Below the pieces are notes generated by a model, which saw nothing but the letters and a program-made list of their open reading frames with translations, did no database searches and was not told where the DNA came from. Of a stretch of 64,000 nt of DNA, positions 45,240 to 55,740 are shown piece after piece. How positions within the stretch are numbered: the first letter of the stretch is position 1; each line of letters opens with the position of its first letter. The position numbers and the translations under genes are program-made. The stretch lies in the NCBI GenBank assembly GCA_009760885.1, contig CM019718.1, positions 27,897,633 through 27,961,632 of the forward strand, given 5' to 3'. Source of the stretch: Achatina immaculata (Eukaryota > Mollusca > Gastropoda > Stylommatophora > Achatinidae).

Positions 45240-46590
45240 TAATATCAAATCTGAACATACTTACAAAGATTAGTGTGAGATCATATCTGAGCCTAATTAA
45301 AATATTAGTGTAAGATCATATCTGAGTCTAATTAAAATATTAGTGTAAGATCATATCTGAGCATACTTACAAATATTAGTGTGAGATCGTATCTGAGCCT
45401 AATTAAAATATTAGTGTAAGATCATATCTGAGCCTAATTAAAATATTAGTGTGAGATCATATCTGAGCATACTTACAAATATTAGTGTGAGATCATATCT
45501 GAGCATACTTACAAATATTAGTGTGAGATCATATCTGAGCATACTTACAAATATTAGTGTGAGATCATATCTGAGCATACTTACAAAGATTAGTGTGAGA
45601 TCATATCTGAGCATACTTACAAATATTAGTGTGAGATCATATCTGAGCATACTTACAAAGATTAGTGTGAGGCCATATCTGAGCATACTTACAAAGATTA
45701 GTGTGAGATCATATCTGAGCATACTTACAAATATTAGTGTGAGATCATATCTGAGCATACTTACAAATATTAGTGTGAGATCATATCTGAGCATACTTAC
45801 AAATATTAGTGTGAGATCATATCTGAGCATACTTACAAAGATTAGTGTGAGATCATATCTGAGCATACTTACAAATATTAGTGTGAGATCATATCTGAGC
45901 ATACTTACAAAGATTAGTGTGAGGCCATATCTGAGCATACTTACAAAGATTAGTGTGAGATCATATCTGAGCATACTTACAAAGATTAGTGTGAGATCAT
46001 ATCTGAGCATACTTACAAATATTAGTGTGAGATCATATCTGAACGTAATTAAAAAGACTAGCGTAATATCATATCTGAGCTTACTTAAAAAGATTAGCGT
46101 GAGATCACATCTGAGCCTACTTAAAAACATTAGTGTGAGATCATACTTGAGCCTACTTACAAAGATTAGTGTAAGATCATATCTAGGCCTACTTACAAAG
46201 ATTAGCGTGAGATCATATCTGAGCCTAATTAAACAGATTAGTTAAGATCATATCTGAGCCTACTTAAAAAGATTAGTGTGAGATAATATCTGAGCCTAAT
46301 TAAAAAGATTAGTTAAGATCATATCTGAGCCTACTAATACAGATTAGCGTGAGATCTTATCTGAGCCTACTAATACAGATTAGCGTGAGATCTTATCTGA
46401 GTCTACTAATACAGATGAGCATGAGATCTTATCTGAGCCTACTAATACAGATTAGCGTGAGATCTTATCTGAGTCTACTAACAAAGATTAGCGTGAGATC
46501 TTATCTGAGCCTACTAATACAGATTAGCGTGAGATCTTATCTGAGCCTACTAACAAAGATTAGCGTGAGATCTTATCTGAGCCTCGTTTA
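45240..46590. repeat. 36-bp minisatellite, about 37 copies
   Basis: The unit attagtgtgagatcatatct plus gagcatacttacaaat is 12 codons long and stop-free, so ORFs of 264 (plus) and 230 (minus) codons appear. The centre is homogeneous. Both edges carry diverged variants (cctaattaaaat, cctactaatacag). Confidence 0.94.
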
Positions 46591-46714
46591 TTTCCGTACC
46601 AGAGCAGTACATCACTCGCACCCTCTTCTTACAGTCCAGCACCGGGGGAGAATTGTGGAGCCTGTTCTTACCTTTCTTGTCCGGTCATTTGCTGTCACGT
46701 CAACGTTTTTACAG
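46591..46714. other. Unique spacer
   Basis: A short low-copy segment between two arrays. Nothing recognised. Confidence 0.5.
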
Positions 46715-47445
46715 TTTAGATAGATGTGAGACAACATGTTTAAAGTATAGATGTTTGACAATAGTTTTACAATATAGATGTGAGACAACATTTTTAAAGT
46801 ATAGATGTTTGACAATAGTTTTACAATATAGATGTGAGACAACATGTTTAAAGTATAGATGTTTGACAGCAGTTTTACAATATAGATGTGTGACAACATT
46901 TTTACAATATAGATCTGAGACAACATTTTTAAAGTATAGATGTTTGACAACAGTTTTACAATATAGATGTGTGACAACAGTTTTACAATATAGATCTGAG
47001 ACAACATTTTTACAATATAGATGTGAGACAACATTTTTAAAGTATAGATGTTTGACAACAGTTTTACAATATAGATCTGAGACAACATTTTTACAATATA
47101 GATGTGAGACAACATTTTTAAAGTATAGATGTTTGACAACATTTTTACAATATAGATCTGAGACAACATTTTTAAAGTATAGATGTTTGACAACAGTTTT
47201 ACAATATAGATCTGAGACAACATATTTACAATATAGATGTGAGACACCATTTTTACAATATAGATGTGTGACAACATTTTCTACAATATAGATGTGAGAC
47301 AACATTTTTACAATATAGATGTGAGACAACATTTTTACATTATAGATGTGAGACAACATTTTTACACTATAGATTTGAGACAACATTTTTACACTATAGA
47401 TTTGAGACAACATTTTTAAAGTACAGATTTGAGACATTTTCTACA
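46715..47445. repeat. 27-bp minisatellite, about 27 copies, with higher-order pattern
   Basis: The units gatgtgagacaacattttta plus aagtata, gatgtttgacaacagttttacaatata and gatctgagac variants alternate in recurring groups of two to four. Confidence 0.93.
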
Positions 47446-47944
47446 AATGTGACAAAATTGTTTCCTTTTTTATTTTCAAATAGGAAGTATGACTGGGGTG
47501 GTTTAGCCAATGCTCATGCTTTTATTATTTTGATAAGCATTTCTGTACCTGTCTTCTCTACGCTTTATGTTGGTTTCATCATCATCATCATCATCATCAT
47601 CATGATGTTATTACTGCTGGAGAAACAAGAAAAGACTAGCTAATGACACGTTCCAAGAGAATCAACTGGATCATCTTTGGTTGTACATACAGTTGTGGGA
47701 GATCATGTCTGCTGACCTAAATTCCGTCTGTTGACGAGAGAGATGAGGAAATACAATAAGAAAACGACTTTCATTGATGAGAAAATTGATGATAAAGATT
47801 TAAACATTTTTCATTTTCACGTACTAGAGTCTCATCCATTTATGTTCTTATTTCATGTTCAATTTATGTCATTCATTTATCTTCACTCACTTATCTTCAT
47901 TCATTTATCTCCATTCATTTATCTTAAAAATCCCATAAAAACTG
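47446..47944. other. Low-copy AT-rich DNA with an (ATC)n microsatellite
   Basis: An (atc)n tract at 47577-47601 could be the tail of a lost LINE. Loose ttcattcatttat repeats occur at 47880-47930. No gene recognised. Confidence 0.55.
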
Positions 47945-48175
47945 TTCAAGTAATCCGAGAAATTGATAGATATCAACTTGACGCACTGGCCATCAGAGAA
48001 ATTGATAGATATCAACTTCACGTACTGGGCATCAGAGAAATTGATAGATATCAACTTCACGTACTGGGCATCAGAGAAATTGATAGATATCACCTAGACG
48101 TACTGGGCATCAGAGAAATTGATAGATATCAACTTGACGTACTGGGCATCAGAGAAATTGATAGATATCAATCTG
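47945..48175. repeat. 39-bp minisatellite, about 6 copies
   Basis: The unit gagaaattgatagatatcaa plus cttgacgtactgggcatca abuts the Penelope-like 3' end. Confidence 0.92.
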
Positions 48176-48182
48176 TGGTACC

Positions 48183-48244
48183 AGAATGTATAAACTAGGA
48201 AAAAAAGTAGGAGCAGCTTTATTACTTAACGAGCGTACAGTTGT
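48183..48244 (-). mobile_element. Penelope-like 3' terminus, part 1, split by the LTR element
   Basis: aatgtataaactagg then aaaaaaagtaggagcagct corresponds to the terminus at 28639 and, inverted, at 33592. It is cut after gcgtacagttgt. Joined to 52990 onward it restores the arrangement found at 28681-28705. Confidence 0.8.
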
Positions 48245-48943
48245 TGTAACAGAATAGCAATTCTGTTCAGAGATTAATTGTGTAGCGCTAATAAATTGTG
48301 TTGCGTAGACTACGTCATTAGGAAGGCCCGTGTGCAAAAAGTCGTTAGAAAGGTCCGTGTGAAAAAGCCGGTCGTAAGCAGTCTTTGTGGAACGTTTAAC
48401 TGGAAGGACGTGTTTGGGCGAACGAGAATGGGGTAGAGCGAGTCTTGTTGTCAGAATTAGTTTAGTTTGTTTTTTCTGTGTGGCTGCAGTCCTTGGTTAG
48501 CCTGTAAGTATGGTTTTTGGTATGAATAAATCATTTGTAAGGTTTTCCTTGCCCATGTGGCGTAGATATTTCACGCCGGGCATTTGTTGCTGTGAATTTC
48601 TGTAATAAATGTGTGTTGTCTGATGATAAACTACACCAATTGGCTTTGTGGAAATTCTCATTGTTGACCAGTTTGTTTTGGTCGGAAGACTGCCAAGTTA
48701 TGTTCAAGTTGTTGTATTCGTACTAATTTTGTGGAGTGGAAAGCCTGGGTGTCTTGTTGTATTTTCTTAGTGTATAATACAGAAAATTAGGTGATGGTTA
48801 GAACACCAGCAACAAGAAGAAACTTATAAGTTGAAACTGCACTCCACAGGAAGATTCATACAAACCAGTAGTTGCCTTGTAGGGAGAATCCTGTTACACT
48901 GGTGCCGTTGATTCTGCTTCAGTGGCGCCGTGATACTGCTTTA
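48245..48943 (+). repeat. 5' LTR (699 bp)
   Basis: It begins tgtaacagaatag. An inner inverted end tgttaca lies at 48892-48898, after which two 23-bp primer-site-like units extend the LTR to 48943. Compared with the 3' LTR I see one substitution (gtgtagcg/gtatagcg) and two length differences (26 and 7 bp, both extra here). Confidence 0.85.
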
Positions 48944-48945
48944 GT

Positions 48946-48958
48946 TGGCGCCGTGACC
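48946..48958 (+). promoter_or_regulatory. Candidate primer-binding site
   Basis: tggcgccgtgacc starts two bases after the LTR end, the usual spacing. TGG matches the CCA end of a tRNA. I could not assign the tRNA. Two similar motifs lie at 48900 (tggtgccgttgat) and 48923 (tggcgccgtgata), spaced exactly 23 bp. Confidence 0.65.
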
Positions 48959-50967
48959 AGCGCTTTCTTTCACGGTCTGGCACAAAGTGTTTTAGTTGTT
49001 GCTCGTGGGCTGCTGGTTTCATGCACGGCTCATACTTCTAATTGTGAAGTCTTGGCAAGTCTCCAGGTTGTAGTATTTTTGTCTCCAGTTGTGTAGTACC
49101 CACAAAGTTTTGTCTATTGTTACCATGCCCTAGGTTACGATTGTCGATCGATGACCTGTTTACTTGGCCTCGGTTTCGGCTTTCAAACATGGCAGACTCT
49201 GTTTTGGTCAACAGCAAATATGTTGTAGAGTAAGGATAGCTAGCTTAGGTGTTGGAAGCTGACTGCAGATAGATTAGGAGTTGATAGGTTTGTAGTTAGT
49301 TAGGCAGTCAAGATGGAGTTGGTTAGCTAGCTAGCGTTCGAATTTCGGTTGGTAGTTCTGTCAGCATTGGCTTCCCGACATCTTCTGCCGGAGAAGAAAA
49401 GGAGTCTAGATTAGGAAAAGAGTTGAGTTGCATTGGCGTCCTTTTCTTCCTTCGAATTGGCGTCAGGGGTGTGTTGACGAGACTTGGAGGCGTCTACTCA
49501 AAGCGGCGACGATGTCCGGCTTGCTCAGAATCTTGGGGGGCACCTCTAGCTCCTGCGCCCTAGGCAGCATAGTGGATGAAGCCATACCAGTGAAGCTGAT
49601 CCTGAACCAGTATCCTGTCAGGAACCAGTGCAGCTTGTACGGTACATTTCGCTGGTACTATGTAGGAAGGGACAGGTAACAATTTGTAACTTAACTGTGA
49701 CCTCTGAAATTTCAGCAAGAAGTCAAGCCAGATCGTGCAGACTTAACATTATTAATTATAGCAAATAGCGAATGTTGGATTTATTTACTGTCATTCTCTT
49801 TGGAAGTTTGTTGGACAATTGAGTAGTTCTGATTCATCCAGTCACCAGACATTCATACGGAGGGATATAGTAACTTTTTGGACTACCTTCACCTGTGGAA
49901 AAAATTTGTTTTTGGAAATGAACATTCTGTTGATTGGAAGTTGCCGGATATGCTCTTCTGGATAGATTATCTAGAAATTTCAGGAACATTGTTGTGTTTA
50001 TACATTAGGGACAGTTAATTTGTTCTGATGTGGAATTTTGCTGGATTGCAATTAATTAGCATTTAGTTTACCATTTTGTTGTGATTTTGCATTAGCAAGG
50101 ATGATATGGATATTTGACATTAGTGTATATGTCATTAATTCCAGTTTTTTACTCTGATAGGTGCTAGAAAACTGAGGATTCTTAGTTATAATTTTTCTGG
50201 AAGATTGCCATTTGCTGTTATAACTTGTTTAACTAAAAAGTACAGTAATTATTCTGGACTGTATTAGGTGCAACTATGGTTGGATTATTTTGAGTGGATT
50301 GGATATTGCTAATATTTTTTTTGTTTTGTTATAGATCATTGGTTACATGTCTGAGTTTTTCCAGAGGGAGTCATTTTACTATGGAAGAGGTTAGGCTTTG
50401 TCATGCAGTGCATTGGAAATGTACCAGAAGCCCTGGTACAGGGCTACATATGGGAAGTCCCTGGGAGATGAAGGCTGCAGTGGAGATTCTCTTAAGCATA
50501 ATTTTTTATAGATCGTATAGTTCTTGTGCAGCAATTAGTGAATGTATTTTTTTTTCCTCTGTTTATTTTTTGTATAACGGATTTATTAGTAGTTAATTAG
50601 GATGGATGATAGATCATGTAGCCTTGAATAAGGTGACATTACTGATGATGACTTATTAATAGCCAATTGTTATGGCATTTACTATGTTCAAATTGGTTAT
50701 TTATCTTTGATGTGACAGCATTGGCTTGGATGTGACATTATTACCACGGATGTGATGTTATGAGGAGATTACACAAGCAGGTGTGGTTCTCTGATTGGGT
50801 ACCTAGGCCGGAACATGCAGATTCCATGTAACCGAGCCTAAGGTGAAATTACCAGAGGGGGTCTCTTTTTTTTTTTAAGGACCTAGATATTACATTGTTT
50901 TGTTGCGCGTACATATGGTACGTGGCACAGTCCCTTTGGGGATAAATAAAAGGTGGATTAGCCTGAT

Positions 50968-51300
50968 ACCAAAGTTTTGCCTGTTCTGCATATGTTAATG
51001 GATAATTACATATGTTAAGAATGGATGATTATATATGATACCAAAGTTTTGCCTGTTCTGCATATGTTAATGGATAATTACATATGTTAAGAAAAGATTT
51101 GCCTATTCTGCATATGTTTAATGGATGATTACATATGTTAAGAATGGATGACTATATATGATACCTGAAGATTTGCCTATTCTGCATATGTTTAATGGAT
51201 GATTACATATGTTAAGATGGATGATTATATATGATACCTAAAGATTTGCCTGTTCGGCATATGTTTAATGGATATTTACATATGTTTACGAATGGATGAT
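50968..51300. repeat. ~70-bp degenerate repeat inside the LTR element
   Basis: About five loose copies of gataccaaagttttgcctg followed by ttctgcatatgttaatgg and tacatatgttaagaatgg. Confidence 0.8.
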
Positions 51301-52302
51301 TAATAATTGTAACCCAGATGAACCTATTCTGCGTATGTACAGCATATAGCGGCATTTGTCAGTAATAGCAGATTATATATGGTACCAGAGTTTACCTATT
51401 CTATGTATGTGTATTGAGGAGTCACACATAATAGAAATAGATGATTGTATATGAAGTGGACATGGGCTGAGTATGGCCGAAGGTCACACGAACAGTTTAT
51501 GGGTATAGTCAGAGTATGAAGTTCTATGTTGAGAGTCGATTATTATCTTTGAATTAGCCTGGAGTTATAATTTAGATAAGTAGATTGGTTTTTTGAAAGT
51601 TTTGACAGGCAAAACTCTACTTTTTGGGATAGGGGAATATTATAGCAGCATAAGCTAGGGGTTATACCCAGGATTGGTATTTAGGAAATAATTACTAGAG
51701 TGAGTACCCTTGTTTGAGAGGCAGGTTGGTTGAGACCATTGAGCAGGGGTCTTGGGAAAAGCGTACAGCATGGAGAAAACTGAGTGGGTAGGAATAGTAT
51801 AAATACCACTCACGATTAGTCTAAAGGCAAGAGCCTTACTTGTTTTGTTGTAGGAAGAATTTTTGTCATTTTGATGTAGATGGAATCTCGTTTAGGAAGA
51901 GTTTCTAGCAGTGGAAGTTTGTTGGTAGTGGAGGAATTAGGTTTCTTGATGGCTGAGGTTTTAGGTGGAATGTTGTGAGTATGATTTCATGTGCATAGGA
52001 CTTATTGTAAGGCAGATTGCCTTTTACTCATTTTCCTGTTATGTCCATGTTGCGGACAGTCTCATGCGACAGATATAGGATGGGTTGTTATGGAGATTGC
52101 ATATGTTATACTTTACTATTCATAGCGTTGAATATACACATAAGAGTAGGTAGTTATTTGAATATTGTACACGTTGGTACACCTTGTGGGTAGAATTAGG
52201 GTTGTATTGGATAGGGATTGGTTTGATTAATTTTTTTTGGAGAGTTTTCTGTAAAAGTTAGTAATTTTTTGTTGGAGATATTTGATGGCCAAATATCTAC
52301 CT

Positions 52303-52316
52303 TTAGGGGGTGGGGA
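52303..52316 (+). promoter_or_regulatory. Polypurine tract before the 3' LTR
   Basis: agggggtggggaga lies 7 bp before the 3' LTR, where plus-strand DNA synthesis is primed in LTR elements. A related tract (gggataggggaatatt, near 51628) sits about 0.7 kb upstream in a similar context. Confidence 0.75.
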
Positions 52317-52323
52317 GATATTC

Positions 52324-52989
52324 TGTAACAGAATAGCAATTCTGTTCAGAGATTAATTGTATAGCGCTAATAAATTGTGTTGCGTAGACTACGTCATTAG
52401 GAAGGCCCGTGTGCAAAAAGCCGGTCGTAAGCAGTCTTTGTGGAACGTTTAACTGGAAGGACGTGTTTGGGCGAACGAGAATGGGGTAGAGCGAGTCTTG
52501 TTGTCAGAATTAGTTTAGTTTGTTTTTTCTGTGTGGCTGCAGTCCTTGGTTAGCCTGTAAGTATGGTTTTTGGTATGAATTTGTAAGGTTTTCCTTGCCC
52601 ATGTGGCGTAGATATTTCACGCCGGGCATTTGTTGCTGTGAATTTCTGTAATAAATGTGTGTTGTCTGATGATAAACTACACCAATTGGCTTTGTGGAAA
52701 TTCTCATTGTTGACCAGTTTGTTTTGGTCGGAAGACTGCCAAGTTATGTTCAAGTTGTTGTATTCGTACTAATTTTGTGGAGTGGAAAGCCTGGGTGTCT
52801 TGTTGTATTTTCTTAGTGTATAATACAGAAAATTAGGTGATGGTTAGAACACCAGCAACAAGAAGAAACTTATAAGTTGAAACTGCACTCCACAGGAAGA
52901 TTCATACAAACCAGTAGTTGCCTTGTAGGGAGAATCCTGTTACACTGGTGCCGTTGATTCTGCTTCAGTGGCGCCGTGATACTGCTTTA
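52324..52989 (+). repeat. 3' LTR (666 bp)
   Basis: It starts tgtaacagaatag and ends gatactgcttta directly before TTGT and Penelope sequence. The inner tgttaca end is at 52938-52944, followed by two, not three, 23-bp primer-site-like units. One LTR substitution suggests a recent insertion. Confidence 0.85.
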
Positions 52990-53215
52990 TTGTGACGTTT
53001 CGGCGTGAACCTTAATCATACACAAACATACAGGACAAAGAAATAGAGAGAGAGAGAGGAGATGATAAAGTATAAATTCACATGAATGATATGTAAAAAA
53101 AAATCAAATAAAATGAATAGAGCACTTAGCTGTAACTTGTAAGAAGCTGTGGCTTGTCCGACGCTGTGTGTCAGAAATGCGCATGGTGGAGTGGAAATTA
53201 ACAAGAAAAAAAAAC
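52990..53215 (-). mobile_element. Penelope-like 3' region, part 2
   Basis: tgtgacgtttcggcgtgaac resumes the interrupted Penelope-like end. It continues with 3' untranslated sequence resembling 28720-29290 (acaggacaaagaaatag, gcacttagct). The core-like string reads gattaaggttcacgccgaaac on the minus strand, diverged from the other two copies. Confidence 0.72.
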
Positions 53216-53224
53216 AAAAATAAT

Positions 53225-53860
53225 GAAACTTCTGATTAATCACGAAGGAAAAAAATATACGTAAAAGGAATAGCTGTTGAAGAAGTACACCAATCTGCAT
53301 ACCTCGACAGCTGCATAGACCATGATGGCTACATCAGAAAGGATGTTAGAATTGCAAAAGCAGCACTGACCTTCTAGAATCTTGAGAACATACGGCATTC
53401 AAAAGTTATAAGCACAAAAACCAAGTTAAGATTATTCAATTCAAATGTAATATCCACCCTCATTTATGCATGTGAAAGCTGGAAATCAACTAAAGAAACA
53501 GACAAGAAATTAGACTCTTTTGAAAACAAATGCCTAAGGAAAATACTCGGCATCAAGTGGAACAAATTCAAGAACAATGCAGAGATAAGACAGACAGATG
53601 GCTGAACAACAACCAGTCTCATGAGTGATCAGGAAAAGGAGATAGACATATGTTGGTCATGTGATGAGAAGAAACAGCCAGAGAATCCCAAAACAAGCTA
53701 TCAAGTGGAACACACAAGGCCGAAGAAAAATAGGTCGACCACGTGAAATTCTAAAGAGGCTAGTTTAGTAGGCATAACATCCAGTGATGAGATGAAAAAC
53801 TTGGCACGTACCATGCGAGCCCTATGTTACGTTTAACGTCACGAGAAGGGTGTCAAATGT
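53225..53860 (+). pseudogene. RTE-like reverse-transcriptase C-terminal fragment
   Basis: The frame reads VEEVHQSAYLDSCIDHDGYI, a stop, STKTKLRLFNSNVISTLIYA, CESWKSTKETDKKLDSFENK and CLRKILGIKWN. After frameshifts, RIPKQAIKWNTQGRRKIGRP and RHEKGVK follow. The sequence order (TKLRLFNSNV, CLRKILGI, GRRKIGRPRE) is that of the C-terminal tail of RTE-like RTs. At least two stops and two frameshifts make it dead. It is a different family from the element at 35458-37969. Confidence 0.83.
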
Positions 53861-54014
53861 AAGATTTATCTTCATTCATTTATCTCCATCCATTTTTTTT
53901 CATGCACTAGTCTTCATTTACATATCCAGTTGTCATCACTTATTTATTTTAATTATTTATCTTCTTCCTTTTGTCTTCATCCGCGTATCTTTACCTACTT
54001 ATCTTCATCCACTT
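53861..54014. repeat. Degenerate (ttatcttcat)-type repeat
   Basis: Loose copies of cttcatccacttatct and similar. The left breakpoint of the 1.73-kb duplication lies in its last copy. Confidence 0.7.
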
Positions 54015-54071
54015 ATCTAGGACACTTCACTTAATTTGGAAATGAACTTCACATTTGTAAGAGAGTGCCCC

Positions 54072-54345
54072 TTGCCCAGCCACCAAGCCACCCAACCACC
54101 CAGCCACCCAACCACCCAGCCTCCCAGCCACCCAACCACCCAACTACCCACCCACCCAGCCACCCAACCACTCAGCCACCCAGCCACCCAACCACCCAAC
54201 CACCCAACCATCCAGCCACCCAGCCACCCAACCACCCAACCACCCAACCACCAAGTCACCCAACCACCCAGCCACCCAACTACCCAGCCACCCAACCACC
54301 CAGCCACCTAGCCACCCAACCACCCAGCCACCCAACCACCCACAG
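54072..54345. repeat. CCACC-type low-complexity array (copy 1)
   Basis: Alternating cacccaaccacccagc units, C-rich on plus. Its minus-strand ORFs read as GGWVVGWLGG and its plus ORFs as QPPSHPTT. These are composition artefacts. Confidence 0.93.
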
Positions 54346-54820
54346 ACAGGAGGCAAATTCCAAGAACAGACAGAAGAGAGAGAGAGAGAGCGAGAGAGAA
54401 AAGGGCATCAAAAACTGTCCAGGACTTACCTGACTGTGACACACCGTCATGCTTCGGTATATTTGGCTACAAGTCTTGAACCCATTCATCTCATCACATG
54501 GGAAATCCTCTCTGGGATTGTTAGCTGCAGTTTGTAGCAGAGAACAATGAAAGCAGTTTGTGGGAATATGACAAATACTTGATTGGTATCAGGTTTCCCG
54601 CCGGGCAGATGGCCTTTGTGCTCGGGCGGTGGTAAGATCGAGGGCGCCCAGAATCCTGAGTCTTCCATGACTGATTCTCATCAGGGCCCAAGTCTTCAGG
54701 GACAGAGCTCTAAAAGACACAAATAATTTCTCCTTGTCTGGATGTACGAATATTTGCTTACAGCTGAATGTACCGGGCAACTAGACGGGGCCAACTGGAC
54801 TTTTATTTCTCATACTACGT
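54346..54820 (-). other. Unique core of the duplication with a good minus-strand splice donor
   Basis: This is low-copy sequence. On the minus strand, cag/gtaagt lies at 54432-54424, a perfect donor consensus. It is preceded by a short frame from ATG near 54489 (MNGFKTCSQIYRSMTVCHSQ). Other minus frames here are 60-63 codons and unrecognised. It could be a remnant exon. The same structure is at 56150-56215. Confidence 0.3.
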
Positions 54821-55740
54821 CTGTATCTCTCCCTAGAATAGTTTTATTTCTCATACTAAGCCTGTATCTATCACCTAGAATAGTTTTATTTCTCATACTA
54901 AGCCTGTATTTATCACCTAGAATAGTTTTATTTCTCATACTACGCCTGTATTGCTCACTAGAATATTTTTATTTCTCAAACTACGCCTGTATTGCTCACT
55001 AGAATATTTTTATTTCTCAAACTACGCCTGTATCTCTTCCTAGAATAGTTTTATTTCTCATACTACGCCTGTATAGCTCCCTAGAGTAGTTTTATTTCTC
55101 ATACTACGTCTGTATCTCTTCCTAAAATAGTTTTATTTCTCATACTACGTCTGTATCTCTTCCTAGAATAGTTTTATTTCTCATACTACGTCTGTACCTC
55201 TTCCTAGAATAATTTTATTTCTCATACTACGTCTGTGTCTCTTCCTAGAATAGTTTTATTTCTCATACTACGTCTGTATCTCTTCCTAGAATAGTTTTAT
55301 TTCTCATAATACGTCTGTATCTCTTCCTAGAATAGTTTTCTTTCTCATACTACGTCTGTATCTCTTCCTAGAATAGTTTTATTTCTCATACTACGTCTGT
55401 ATCTCTTCCTAGAATAGTTTTATTTCTCATACTACGTCTGTATCTCTTCCTAGAATAGTTTTATTTCTCATACTACGTCTGTATCTCTTCCTAGAATAGT
55501 TTTATTTCTCTCTTTCTAGAATAGTTTTATTTCTCATACTAAACCTGTATCTCTTCCTAGAATAGTTTTATTTCTCATACTAAGTCTGTATCTCTTCATA
55601 GAATAGTTTTATTTCTCATACTACGCCTGTGTCTCTACCTAGAATAGTTTTATTTCTCATACTGCGTCTGTGTCTCTCCCTAGAATACTTCTATTTCTCA
55701 TACTGCGTCTGTATATCTTCCTAGAATAGTTTTATTTCTT
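54821..55740. repeat. 41-bp minisatellite inside duplication copy 1, about 22 copies
   Basis: The unit tctgtatctctccctagaat then agttttatttctcatactac and g. The left copies carry cactagaatattttt variants that recur in the same order at 56547 onward. Confidence 0.94.

Larger units (their letters stand above)
48944..52323 (+). other. Internal non-coding region of the LTR element
   Basis: No retroviral protein is recognisable. Two stretches look exon-like: 49511-49674, an open frame from ATG (MSGLLRILGGTSSSCALG) ending at gggacag followed by gtaaca; and about 50335-50388, preceded by a T-rich tract and atag and followed by gttagg. Both could be host-derived or chance. The rest is AT-rich with local repeats. 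Confidence 0.6.
48245..52989 (+). mobile_element. LTR retrotransposon without gag or pol (LARD-like), about 4.75 kb
   Basis: Two direct terminal repeats (699 and 666 bp) enclose 3,380 bp. The element has a primer-binding-site-like motif 2 bp inside the left repeat, a purine tract before the right repeat, and TTGT flanking both ends (48241-48244 and 52990-52993). No capsid, protease, RT or integrase motif is visible in any frame. The longest ORFs are about 100 codons or less. Orientation is taken from the primer site and purine tract. It must have moved in trans. Confidence 0.85.
54015..55740. repeat. 1.73-kb tandem duplication, copy 1
   Basis: The unit runs from atctaggacacttc to the end of a 41-bp array and matches 55741-57466 at an offset of 1,726 bp. 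The join occurs at cttatct, shared by both ends. Copies differ by a few substitutions in the CCACC array and by 1-bp changes. Confidence 0.93.

Noticed and set aside
45438..46245. ORFs of 230 and 264 codons with 12-residue cycles
   Set aside because: The 36-bp stop-free repeat is open on both strands, so the in-frame length is automatic.
47446..47644. A small transmembrane protein ORF at 47449-47643
   Set aside because: It has only 64 codons, ends in an (ATC)n microsatellite and has no supporting signal.
48245..48898. LTR ending at tgttaca, giving a classic TG...CA repeat of 654 bp
   Set aside because: The direct repeat continues 45 bp further in both copies, and the right flank TTGT directly follows that longer end. 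The short form is kept only as the likely ancestral boundary.
54017..54356. Gly-Trp-rich (GGWVVGWLGG) and Pro-rich (QPPSHPTT) ORFs
   Set aside because: They are opposite strands and shifted frames of the same CCACC-type low-complexity tract.
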